Shown here: positions 47,760 through 60,030 of the stretch, piece after piece
How the letters are laid out: every line of letters starts with the position of its first letter
Numbering within the stretch: position 1 is the stretch's first letter
Origin: Lanius collurio
Lineage: Eukaryota > Chordata > Aves > Passeriformes > Laniidae
Direction of reading: 5' to 3'
DNA: 64,000 nucleotides
NCBI GenBank assembly: GCA_020086605.1
Contig: JACBWW010000003.1
Coordinates: 2,979,804 to 3,043,803 of the forward strand
Program-made: the position numbers and the translations under genes
The notes under the pieces: model-generated
Told to the model about the DNA's origin: nothing
The model's input: the letters and a program-made list of their open reading frames with translations, nothing else
Database searches by the model: none

Positions 47760-48110
47760 TTAATAACTGTATTAATGGAGACGCCAACAATGACTCAAAG
47801 CCTCCAGTGCCTGACTCCCAAATGATTCCCACTCACTTAGAGCTCATGAAGGTGTATCGTCAGCTCACATCGCACCAAATGTTTTACCTCCCACTGTACA
47901 TTAACATGCCTTTGTTAACACAGAGTTTTAACTGCAGTCAGGCAGCACAGTTGTCTATCTTTTAAATGCCTCTGGAATTCCGCACAGTTCTTCCTGGTTT
48001 TCAGTAACCTAAATTATTTTGACATGTGCAAATATGCCACCTTTTCTCAAATAATTAATAGACACATTAATTAATAATTTTCCTGCATTTTTAAAAGAGT
48101 TCCAATATTA
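47760..48110. promoter_or_regulatory. Candidate conserved non-coding element in the upstream gene desert
   Basis: Unique sequence of more even composition than its surroundings. It ends with two TAATTAAT-type homeodomain palindromes about 20 bp apart (48051-48079) and also carries GTTAATAACTG, TTAACATGCC and TTTGTTAACA. No coding potential is seen. An enhancer role is a guess from texture and from the known richness of IRX-cluster deserts in enhancers. Confidence 0.22.
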
Positions 48111-51100
48111 GCTCTATTGTTTATGTGAGGAACACAGTACAGGAGAAATCACAAAGCCAAAATGGTAACCTGTTTCCTGGGTTACTGCCTGTAAAAAATG
48201 ACCATTAGCTGGTATTTTTGAAATTAGAAATTATTGTTAAACAATATCTAAAGAAAATTCCTTACTCTAGACTTGTCTTAAATAGAAGGAAGTCACAGTG
48301 TCTGGTTATTCCATGCCAAAGGAAGATATTAATGCCAAAATGATGTCTTAAAAGAGAAAATGCTGATTGTACGGCTTCTGTTTGATATGAGATGTACCTG
48401 CAGCTCTCAAATGCAGGAATGTGTCTTGGAAAAACAGTGTCTCAGAGACAAAAGACAATTCAGCACACAGGTGGAAAACGGTGTCTTAAATTTCACCTAG
48501 ACCTTGTAACACGTTGAAAAGATCAGGGAGAGCATTTAATAATAAAGCTCCAATAAGTGCTTTTTCATTCTGAGAATAAATTTAAAGATGTGGCTACAGA
48601 TGGATTTCAGTGCAGTATTCTGATTTAGTAATGCCAAATTTAGCACTGGACTAATAATAATAGTAAAAGTTGTAACAGTAATTTCAGAGGTAAGATGATT
48701 GCATCTTAGGAAAATATAGCTTAAAAAAAAGGAATTTGGTCAAAGCATCTTCTTTTATATATTCAAATAACAGAGAATCTCTGTTTTTGAAGTAACAGCC
48801 TTCTGATGCAAAAGGTGGTGTTCTAAATTACCTCATGGGACTATAAGTGTCTGTTTGCATATTCCTGTGTTGAAATAATGGTAGTATCATACTAATTTCT
48901 GCATTTTTGGTTCAGTTTCTATTTTATTTACAAGCTTTTAAAATTCTACCTTGGGCAATTTAGTAGATTGCGGGACAGTGGTTGAAGACTCTCTTTTTGC
49001 CATGACAGATAATTTCAGTTTATGAGAGTAAACAAAACTGAGTAAAACTGTGAAAATTATTTCTGAACAGATTAAAGATTAATTAATGGATTCTGTGTGG
49101 AAAGTAGATAGAAGTCACTTTTCAGGTAATCCATTCCTGCTTTTTAAGGAATGAAAATTACTTTCTTATACACCACACCCATTTAGAAAGACAAAGATTC
49201 AGGTGGTTGTAATACAGTTGGCACATCACTTACTATCAGTAACTTTCTTCAGTTCTAATGCCTGCATTTTGTTTTCTGCCCTGAAAGAGTTCCCAGGTAC
49301 AAACAACACTTTACACAGCTTTGTTGGTGGCAGCTGATATTCTTTCAGTTCTGAATTTCATATTACTAAAAAGACCCCGGGAGAAACTTAGGGAACAGCA
49401 AAAATAATCCAGATGGAAGCAATGGGAGACAAAATTGGTTTGTGGGGACAGAATATAAAAGTGAAGCATACACAACTTTGTCAAGAGGTGACTGCAGAAG
49501 AAAGGTGGTAGAAAACAGAGAGCCGTATACTGATAGAATATAGTGGCTGAAGGCTTTTCAGCTTCAGGAAATCCATATAGTTTAAGAAGATACAATTATA
49601 AGTAATATAAGGAAAGTGAGAAAAAAAAATCAGGTATGTGAAGAGTTTAGTTTTTGAAGCAGTTCAGTAATTAAAAGTGTAAGTTAGGAGAGGATTCCTT
49701 CTAAGAAAAGCTGTGGTATGTGTGCTGGTGGAGACTGTGGGTAGGATTCAGCTCCAGATTCAGCCAGCTAGCAAAAGTGTGTGTTGATAGTGGACATGAT
49801 CTTGTGTGAGTGGGTGTCTAAGTCTTGTCAGAATCAGTGGGTCTTGTCCATTTAACTGTGTGTGGGCATCCACTGTCATTAAAGTTGCCATCCAAAAGAT
49901 CTGACAGATCCAGCACAGGTTGTAGGAGACTTATTCCCCACTGGACTTGGCAGGTTTTGGTAGCTGGAACCAATGTGCTACCAGCTGAGTTGGCAAAATC
50001 TCCTGCAATTTAGTGGAAGCTGAGCCTCCCCTTCACCCGGCTGATGTGCAGACACCTGCTGTAAACACCTAAAGGGATGCTTCAGAGTCCAGAGCTGAAC
50101 CCTGCCTTAGCTGTGTTTTTCATTTAATCTTTCTATGACAAGGTAATTTCTGTAGTTTAGTGATAAAGTTGTCTACAAATTATAAAATAACCTCAGCTAT
50201 AAAGGATGTGGTAATTAATTCTGATGTGTAATTAAAATGTGTTGTCTTTTCTCTTACAATGATCTTAGGGATAACATGATAACATTTCAGTGTTTAACTG
50301 AATGAGATTTTTACAGTTTTGAAAATTATTTGCATCTTTCCAACTTCTTCTGTGAAATCTTTTGGGATAGTAAAAAATCTAAGCAAAAGTATTCCAAATC
50401 CTTTCCTATTACCATCTCTGTTTATTTTGGTAATGTCACAAGTTCCATAATTCTAAATACCTTAATTATTTAGCATTATCTGAATAATGTGTAATAAAAA
50501 GAGACAAATCATCATGTTTTTTTCAGTAGTAAGTGCATCATACCTGAGTAAATGACCTGACTTTTCCATTAGAGATGACATGGCATGCTCAGAGTACTCA
50601 CACTCAAAAGAAATGAAGATTTATTTTTAACAGTTTGATGAACATTTAAATACAGAAATGCTTCAGCATATCTTTCCAATAGCTTTTCCCTTTTTGTATC
50701 TAGTTTGCATTATAAATAGGTAGCACATGATTTTTACTTTTAAAATATTCTAATATTTTAAGAATCAAAATATAAGCATGTGTCTCAGAATAGAGTACAC
50801 TCAATGTTTAGGTCAAATGACCTTTCATCGTCAATAGCTTCCACAGGAAAATAAAGTTTTGCTAAAATATTGAGGACAGATGGGAAGGAAAAACAACAGT
50901 AAAACTGCTTGCTTATTTTCAAGTTATTTTAGTGAAATATGATTTGATATATTTTGCCATCTAATTGACACGCAATGAAGTCAGTTAACTATTTTCTCTT
51001 AGGAGTAAATCCCTTTGCCTAACTCGTGAACAGCCGCTCCATAACAACACATTATCAGAAAAAGCTGGGCTTAACAGCTCAGCATTAGAGGCTGGTCATA

Positions 51101-54100
51101 AAAACACACTTCAAAAAGATGACAGAACCAAGATAAACTATAATTCACAATGTAAAAACAAACCGAAAAGCTCAAGCCTTAAAACAAAATGTTTTATTGT
51201 CTGAAGCTGAAAGAATTGACATGTTAATATTCTGTGTTGTTCTTTGCTCTCACTTTTATCTTCAATAAAGGATGACAGTGTTACAAAGTTCTGGAAGAGG
51301 TCGAGTACTGTCAGTTTTATCAAATACAGTATCAGCATTTTTCTTCAGTGCTTTTGGAGCAATATTAGCTGCTCTACCTGAGCTTAGGAAGTGCATTGAC
51401 TGCTCTCTTTGTACCAGTATTTGATTCTTGCATTGAAATTTGAGGTAGCACTGAGGAAACCAATTAAACACTCAGGAGACAGGGAAATCCCTATTTGGGC
51501 TGTATAAAGAAAATGGTAGTTGCCTTTAAATGTATTTTTTTAATGGTTTGCCCTCTCTGTCAGTGTATTTCCAGGTACTGAATCATTACGTGGGTTGAAA
51601 TTCTTTATCATGCAGTTTCACAGAGCGGTTTGTTAAGACCAGAAAATGAAGGACTAACCTAGTTGTTGAATAATAAGCTGGCATTTTCTCATGTTTGGCT
51701 CTTGGGTAGGTAACCCTCTGTCTTAAGCTCTCCTTTAAGTTGCATTTAATACTACTATTTTATGTAACTTGTTTAACACTTCAAGGTACTAAAGAGAAAA
51801 ACTCTTAAATTAAATAAGAAAGTAGCTAATTCTGGCTGTGTAACAGCTGTCAACAAAGCAACCTTCTAAAGGAGGAATACCTGAATGTCTTAGCTATGTA
51901 TAGTAGCCGGGGATATATGACCTGGGTTGCTTTTTTTTTGTAAGTAGGTAGCTGTCTTACTTCATGTACAGTACATGTCAGGGTTTGCTTTTCATGGGGA
52001 TCTTTGCTGCTAATTTCACATGACAACAAGATTATGCAGCTTAGTGCACAGTAGAAACATAAAGAAAAGGACTTTTGTTTTTCTTTTCTGATCTCTAAGT
52101 CAGTAGAACTTGTCAGATTAATCTGAATGAAAGACACTGTGATATATATTTCAGGGACATAAATAAATGTTGAATATCTGTGGATACATGTGGAAAATTC
52201 CTTACAGAGTAACCTGTAATTATTAAATTATTGAATTATTGAATAATTTGGTGTAAGCAATTCACTGTCACATTCTCTTACATTCATATATGGAGCCAGG
52301 AAGACAGCTCTGTTTTTGCATACTAGATTGCAAGAAATAAATTTAAAGGTACTGGATTGATATATATGCTGCATATGGTACTGGACTGATCCATTTGTGA
52401 TGCTAATGCTTCTTAAAAGAGGAGACATGAGCAGAAGCAATCAGCCAAATAAACTTGTATTTTGTGCCAATGCACTAAAGAAATCTCTAATGACTCAGTT
52501 ACAAAAAAAAAGCCAGTAAGAGAGCATGTTTTACAGTGATTGTAGCTATTAGGGGAACACAATAGATTCAATTGGAAATAGGATACCCAAAGCACTTGTG
52601 TATTTAAGTTTGAGGACAGGCTTGTGATATGATGACTCCCCAAAGTCTTCATTGTGGTAGGTAGGAGTTGAACAAATAACAGAACGAGTGGGATGCCAGG
52701 GGTTAAGCAGCCTTTCAACTCCGAGATGTGCGGCAAGTGAGAACAGGGAAGCACTGATGAAGGCGGGGGCTGGGGGGAATAAAGTGCACTGGTAATTTAA
52801 CGCTTCCTTTGATAGAACAGTGCTCTCTTATTGATCAAAAAGATACAGATTTATTGGAGACACTCAGGGACTTTTGGTGTACTATATAGCAAGAACCCAT
52901 TCAAAATTTTTTTGCTTTTTTAGACCACGTATGTTCAGTCTTAGACCTAGTACTCTATCAATTATTACTGAAGTCAGGATATTTCGGATAAGTAAGAATA
53001 CAATGCAGTTTTTATTGTTCCAAAAAAGATCCATTAAAAAAATGCTAAACAATTCTGTGCATTTTCAACAATGAAATTAAGATTTGAAAGCATAAAATGA
53101 GATACAACAATTGCAGTGGAAAACAGAGTAGAAAAGGAAGCTTAGTTCCTTCAATCAATAGTCTTCTCTGTACCTTTTGTGCATGCTTCAGTAGTTCTTC
53201 CATCCTTCTGTATTAAGCCACTTTGTAGGATTAGGACAGATGAGTGATTATAGCTAAAATCTAAACCCCACTGGGATTAGGTCAAAACTTTCCTAATCTC
53301 CTCCTACTCCTTCGGGATAGTATTTTGTGTGTTTTTCCTTGAAATAGCCCGATGTGGGGATCTCAGTCCTGTATGCCACAAGTTACTGTGGGCTTTGTAG
53401 AACCCACCTCAGCATATTGTACCCAATTATGCCCCATTTCATGCTTATTCTCAATGGAATTCCAATAGGATCACAGTCACTTTAACAACTTGGAAATATC
53501 TGAATTTTAGCTAAGCGCTGGCCTTCAAGTCAAGAAAGCTACAAACCCCTGTTAGAAGGACATAATTTGGTACTGGGATAGAGTTTGTGTTTTGGGATTT
53601 TTTTTTTTTTTTCTTTTTCCCAGAGCCAGAGTAGCCAGAGTAATGTAAAAAAGTCATCATGCAAATGAAAATCTATACAGGAACGCTTCCCAAAGGTGAG
53701 CACAAAGGGAACATATTGCAGCATGTATTTGGTAAGTCATAGGATCACTGGTCACACTCTTCTTGTGTGTGTGTAGCAACACGCCCTCCTCCATGGATAA
53801 TTCCACTGATTTCAAATAAGTAATTATGTTTATTAATATAATTATGTTAGCACAAGAGCTCTCTCTAGTGGAGCCAATGATACTTTACTGGTTCTGTTGT
53901 CCAGATGCTGAAAAATAGTAAAAATGTTTAATCCTAATGCATCCCAAATACAGCTAATGTCAGAATGGCTTTACAGCCACACAGCATATAAGGAATGCTG
54001 TGTTGATGAAATACTTTAAAAACATAATTCACAAAATGTGTTGGAGTGAAGTCTTTGCCACTCACCGACATCATTGCCCTCAGCAGAGCTTGGATTTTTT

Positions 54101-54640
54101 TGAAGGTCTTAATGAGCCTGTTCAAGAAGAACATGAGATTGTTCCTGAATGTCTGATTGTGTTTGTCAGTTCTCATTTTCCACTTTTATTTTCTGAGATA
54201 TGGTGACTTGAACTAGAAAAATTGCAGAATGTATTGGTGCTATGTCTGTTTCATAAGGGGACTATGACACTGTGTTACATCTATGTCTCTCATCCTTCTT
54301 TTCAAAGAACAGACCAAACCCCACTGCCAGGAGTGGCAGCTTTCAAGAAAACATTGTAGTAGGCAGAAAAGTTCAGAAGACAAATGGTCCATCCAAACAC
54401 CAGTTTCTGTTTGCCATGTAGCTGGCTTTTATATCCAGAAGGAAGTAGACATTGAGAGAAAAATCTTAGAGATGTGTGCAACATAATAGCTCATTTTACA
54501 TTAATCAAATATTAGTTCTGTTTACCTCCTGAATCATTTTGCACCTACTATTAGTGGGTAAGGGGAAAGAAAAAAATTATGATACTGCTTTTGATACTGC
54601 TTTTGGAGAAATCAAGAATCAATTTACAGTGCATGGTTTG

Positions 54641-54710
54641 TTTTTTTTTTTTTTTTTTTTGGGTTTTTTTTTTTTGGTTTGGTTTTTGTTGTTGTTCTTG
54701 TTTTTTTTTA
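54641..54710. repeat. T-rich low-complexity tract
   Basis: Runs of 20 T and 12 T separated by GGG, followed by GGTTTGG, GTTGTTG and further T tracts. This is simple low-complexity sequence; open frames across it are spurious. Confidence 0.85.
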
Positions 54711-57700
54711 TATATTTATATTTTTGTTTTAAGAGAATTTTTCAGATTCTGATGTGTAGATTTCATAGCTACAGTTATTTGTACCCTGAATTTTGAAAAT
54801 GAACTCCTAAAGAAACAAATTAGTTCTGCTATGGATACCACATTGTTTGGCTTGGAAATTAGTTAAACGGACTGGTAAATTTTTGCATGTTTCTCTCATG
54901 GTAAAAGGGGAAGTGCCTCCAGGTTTAATGCAATGGTCAGTGTTGTTTAACAAATTAATTTAGGCTAGTGAGTAGTGAGGTGATAACATCTGTAGCAGAG
55001 AGTTATTTGGATTAGCTACTATCAGGAAAGATTATGAAAAACTAAGTAAGGTGTAAGCTGTGGAGCAGTTGAAGAAGTTGCGGTAAACCACAGCAGGAGG
55101 AATCAGAGAGCTCTTTTAACCTGTCTACTCCATTGTCTTCCTTTCAGATCAGGCAAAGAAATGTAGACCTGCCTTAGATAAAAATCTAAGTGGGAGCAGT
55201 TAAAAATATTTCCACTGAAGCAAAAAGGAAATGTCTAAGGAGGCCAGGGCTGAGGGCATTAAACGCAGAGGTCTGAGGGTTTTCTGTTGGCTTTGTGGTC
55301 TATAAGGTGCTACCAGCAGATTTGGCAGATATTTCATGAAGGATTTGCTGCCTGGAAACCAATCCTAAATGTAAGCAGCTATGCCTTATTTTTAAAAGAG
55401 ATCCATATTTGTTTCTTTTTTTTTTTTTTTTAATTATTTTAGATAGCAAAATATGGATCCATCTTTCTAGGCAGTAGCCTGGTTGAACATCATGTACTTT
55501 CAGAGAACTGAGGAGCCAGTGGTCCAGTTCCCTCCTTTTCCCCAGAAATCAAATCTTTTCAAAGAGAAGCCTGTATTTCTATCTGTCATGGCTACTTCCA
55601 CGTCTTCCTCGTGTGCCTTGCCTGTGAAGGGACTTGGGCTGAAGAAACCATCTAACAACCACCAGTAATTTTTCTGAGGAGCTGTTTGATGAAGAATTTC
55701 TGGGCAGTCTCTGAAAGTCTCAATGTCTGCAAAATAACATTCATTTGCCTCCTCCTTCTTCCTGCCTGCTCCATGCTCTTTATAACTTTGAGTGCTTGCT
55801 TTTTATGATTTGTCTGCTTCTAATAAACGCTTTCAGCAGGAATCATCCTTCTTGAATATCACTAGAGGCAAATGGGATGGTTCATGCAAGCATCTGCACT
55901 CCTCATCTCTGGCTTCTTTCAGAGGAGAGAAATGTGCACCTCTAAGGGCTCAGATCACGTCCTTTTAAAAATGGCATGTAAAGTAGGTCATGTGAATTCT
56001 GACTTAAAATACCTATTTTATGCCCAGTTTGAATAGAAAAGTGAAAGGACAGTCTGCTGCTGCTACTGTCTTCATAACCAAGGCAGAAGTTTTCTTTCCT
56101 TTTTTATGTCACGGCACAAACTGACTCAAAGGTATTACCAAGAATCTAACAAAAAGCACTTTGGAGGACTGAGGAAATGCAACTGAGAGACTGATCTGGC
56201 TTGCAACAGCATTAATATAGGTGAGGAGGAGAAGAGTGTGGCCTGTCTGCTTATCCTGTTTGATTTTGGCAGGGCTGGCAGGTGGAAGGTTTTTCTGTAA
56301 GACTGAATAGAGTAATATGGCCATCACTTGAGTCTGAAACTTTATCTGTTAAAATGGTTACTTTTTACACCTTTACTTTCTCAAATAGGTGTTCACTTCA
56401 GCTTTAAATCTGGATGTTGGTATTTGAAGAAGAGTAATCTTCCTTCATGCCTGCCTTCTTTTATTCCTTTTCTTATTCTATTTGTGCAATACAGAGCCAG
56501 GAACCCTGACAACGACAGGTAAATTTCAATTTCTGGATTGAACTGTGTTTCAAGTGTTTTATTCATGGGCGCCATATGCAAAAAGTGAGTAGTTTTTTCT
56601 GTTGTGGAAAAGTAATGTTATGTTCAGAACTGCCAGAGTTACTTGAATTTGACTTAGCTGTGTTTTCACGTGGACCTAGAAATAAATGGAAAGTTGAAAA
56701 AAGCAGCTACATGTTAAATACATTGTATACCTGTGGTTTTAATTCTTTTAGGTCAAAAAATATTCAAATGCATTCACAGTATTTTTGATTGAAAGAATTT
56801 GTAATTGGATTTCTAAACATGCTGCTTTCATCTTGGGCAGTACAATATGCACTTTGATAATAACATGGCAATGTCATTAGAAAGAAGTCCATTTACTAGT
56901 TTAGGCATAAAATGAGATACAGAAGAAGACAATAAAATGCTTTCTAACATAATGCACCTTATTTTTTATTGTATTCAATAGAAGCATGATGAATAAGTAA
57001 TCTTACAAGTGCATCAGAAGTACACCTTGGTCTCTTAGAGGTGTTGAGATTTCACTGCTATTGAGATTATTAATAATAGCACTTTAATTTCTAATAAAGT
57101 GCATAAAACTTTATAATGGATCAAAATATGTGCCCACAAGGTGCTTAGATCATCATGCTGCAAGACGTAAACTTCCACACTTTAGAAGTAATCCAATAAG
57201 GAAAATTAAATGAAGATGAAATGTAACATCTTCAAAATTACATCTTTTTAAAGTATAAAGTCCATAAATTATAATTTCCTTATTTCCACTTATTCACACA
57301 CTTTTACTTGAAGTTGAGCTATATATCTATAAGCTGTTCTGGGTATAAGCCACATTTCCTCCTATATTTAATGATATCTCATGCAAATTAGATTTGCAGC
57401 AAACTAATCTGGTCCAGGTAGTAAACGTCACTGCTTGAATTATTTTATTCATCCAGTCCTTTTTTTTTTTTCTGTAGCATTTATGCAATTACCACTGCTA
57501 GTGAGATTCTCCCCTGCCTCCCCCCATGAAATCAGAAAAAATTAAATCCAAGGAAACTAAATAAGGTTTACATTTTTTTCCTAGCTTTTTTTTTTTGAAT
57601 TCTTTACTCAGAGAAAGAGGAAAGACATTTACTTTCTTTCTAGACATCCACAATTTAAAATTTAATGTCAGAACATAGGTAATTTTCCTCATAATAACAG

Positions 57701-59639
57701 CCCTTATTATATTTACAGGAAATTCTTGAAACAGGGTGATTTTGCAACCTCAAAGACAATAGCAAAGACAGTACAGTAGTTCTTTGTCAGAAGGTGTGCA
57801 TCTCTGAGTTTGGACTTTCAGCATTTCATACATGGCAGGTCTGCCTGCTCATTAATAAAGACATTCTTTGGACTACAAGTCCTGATTACAAAAGGTATTT
57901 GTTTTGAATTTTGTTCCTCATGGGGAGATAAGTAGGCTTTTGAATTGGTCCTTGTTCCTTTTTAAAAATATATTTGAATGATATACTTTACTGGAAAAGG
58001 TATTGCAAAATGAGACCTGGTAACTGTTCTAGCTTTTGAAAATGTGCATTGGTACTAGTTTTTTTCATGTTAATAATATGGTTTCTCTAGAGCTGGTGAA
58101 ACTGAAAATGTTTGGGGACTCATTTTGCACATTGAGCTTTCATATTCTGAAACCGACGATGTTAAAAATTGCATCTACTGATTCATAGATCTTTATGAAA
58201 GCCACGCTTCCTCTTGCAAAGATTTAATTTGAAACCTTAATGAATCAGTCAGGGATTCGTTGTACTGTCTCTTGCCAAATATAGACTCTGAGAGTCCTTT
58301 TCTGTTAAGTGAAAGGCTGGCTACAAATTCAGTTTTATAATACAAAAGCAGACCAGGATGTATTGCAAGAATTTACAGTGGAAAATATCAGCTACTATAA
58401 TGGCTGATTAGTAGTAATTTATTGCTCATACAGAAAGTATATCATAGTTGGATTTCAATGCTCTCACACTAGTTGTTGCTATAGTGAGTTGAGTCTTCTG
58501 TAAACAACAGCCAATGTTTTCCAAAATAGAGTCCTTTTAAAGAAAACAAGGGTACCAGAGATTATGAGATAATTTTATTTAAAAAAGAGATTTATTTTAA
58601 AATAAAATTAGTGATTGCAGTGTTTTCAAATAATCTTTTTTTTCCATGCTGGAAAGTGTTTTCATACACAAAAATTCCAAAACTGAGTTAAATAAAGAGG
58701 TTCATGGGATTAAAAGCTGAGCAGCAGCATAGAATAATCATTTTAGAATTTAGAAACTCCTCTGAAAATTACATATTTAACTTATACAATAAATATATTA
58801 TTATCCTTTCTTGTTAGATAAAGATAAAAACCAATTACTAGCAATACTGGTCCAATTGTGCACATATTTCACTATTTCTCTTGCAAAACACTTCCTATAT
58901 TTTAGCTGGTCTGCCCTTGATATTAATGTTAAATGTATGTGACCAGAGATTTTGCAGATCAGAAATTATGTGACTCATGTAAAATGCAAGAAAGAGAAAT
59001 AATCTTTAAGTAAATAAACTTTGTTTGGTTATATTTTCCCCTATGTGTTAAAAAAAAAAAATCTTTGTGATAGGAACAGATTTATCCTTGTTGCACTGCT
59101 TCCTCTTCCTAGAGTGTGAGAGAAGAAATGCAATAGTGACCTGTTTTCTCAGTTCCTTTGTTTTACTGGGAGGGTGGACCTCTTTCCCCCTCAGTAGATT
59201 CTGTAGCAGATGACTTTACTTATAGAAGTAGTCTATGCTTTTATTTTCAATTATTCCCCATTATTTGCTACACCAAATGAATTCTCATCATAAAACTGGC
59301 TTAGTTTCTTAGGTAGACTACACTATAAATGATGATGTGCTGTGATACATACTCTGATTTGTAATTTAAAAAGTTAAATATCGTCTTCAAAATATAAGAA
59401 ACTAAAAAAACAGGAAACCACACCTCTATCAGGTTCTCCAAATTGACATGCAAGTCACCTGAAAAAGTGAGCAGAGAAATTATGTGCCCTCAGCAATGTT
59501 TGGTTTTAATGCATTTTAGAAAAAGGTCCAGGAAAAAGAGTGTCCCTCGTGTTACTCTGAGATGCCAAGAGGGCATGTGACAGGGTCTGGGAAGTGGTAG
59601 GGCAGATTTCATGCTGTGGCAAATTATGAGAGCACCCTG

Positions 59640-60030
59640 TGGTCATAGCAGTTCACAAATCAACAAAAAGTTCAGGATAAAATTAATACTGGCCAGCATG
59701 GTTTCATGGAAAATTGATCTTTATTAATGAAACTTGCTTCTGCTCTTTGATGATGATAAATATGGTGGATAAACAAATAGGTGTGATACATTTAGGCATT
59801 TAAAAGGCATTTGACTTTGTACATTACACTGTTCTGATTTTAAAAACCCCTATCACAATATCATGTCAATAAAACACATGTTCAATAGATTAAGATCTGT
59901 CTGGCTGACAGGTAATGCAGGAAGTTGTCAGTGGAAAGCTGCCTCGGAGTGTAGGTGTTTCTCGTGGTCTTCTGCAGACACCGTGCTCAGCAGGACGTAA
60001 CACGTGTCTCAGTGTTTGTAAAGCTCACCC
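59640..60030 (+). mobile_element. Fossil of a CR1/L3-type LINE reverse transcriptase
   Basis: The + strand from 59783 reads VIHLGI, a stop, then KAFDFVHYTVL. This aligns with the palm motif region VIYLDF-KAFDTVPH of CR1/L3-clade reverse transcriptases. Upstream, GCCAGCATGGTTTCATGG (59693-59710) matches the 'ASMVS/QHGF' block of the same clade. Downstream, TCTGGCTGACAGG, AAGTTGTCAGTGG and GTAGGTGTTTCTCGTGG match the LTGR, VVVNG and GVPQG segments. Stops and frameshifts show it is long dead. The bounds are approximate and the remnant may continue towards 60450. Confidence 0.6.

Larger units (their letters stand above)
32620..59639. other. Gene desert upstream of IRX4
   Basis: About 27 kb of AT-rich, CpG-poor sequence with only short unrelated open frames (none with recognisable domains or splice structure). 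It contains the small tandem repeats, homopolymers and one candidate conserved block listed separately. IRX clusters in vertebrates are known to sit in large gene deserts holding distant enhancers. Confidence 0.6.

Noticed and set aside
54539..54796. 85-residue frame with a long phenylalanine run resembling a membrane segment
   Set aside because: It is a translation of a poly-T tract.
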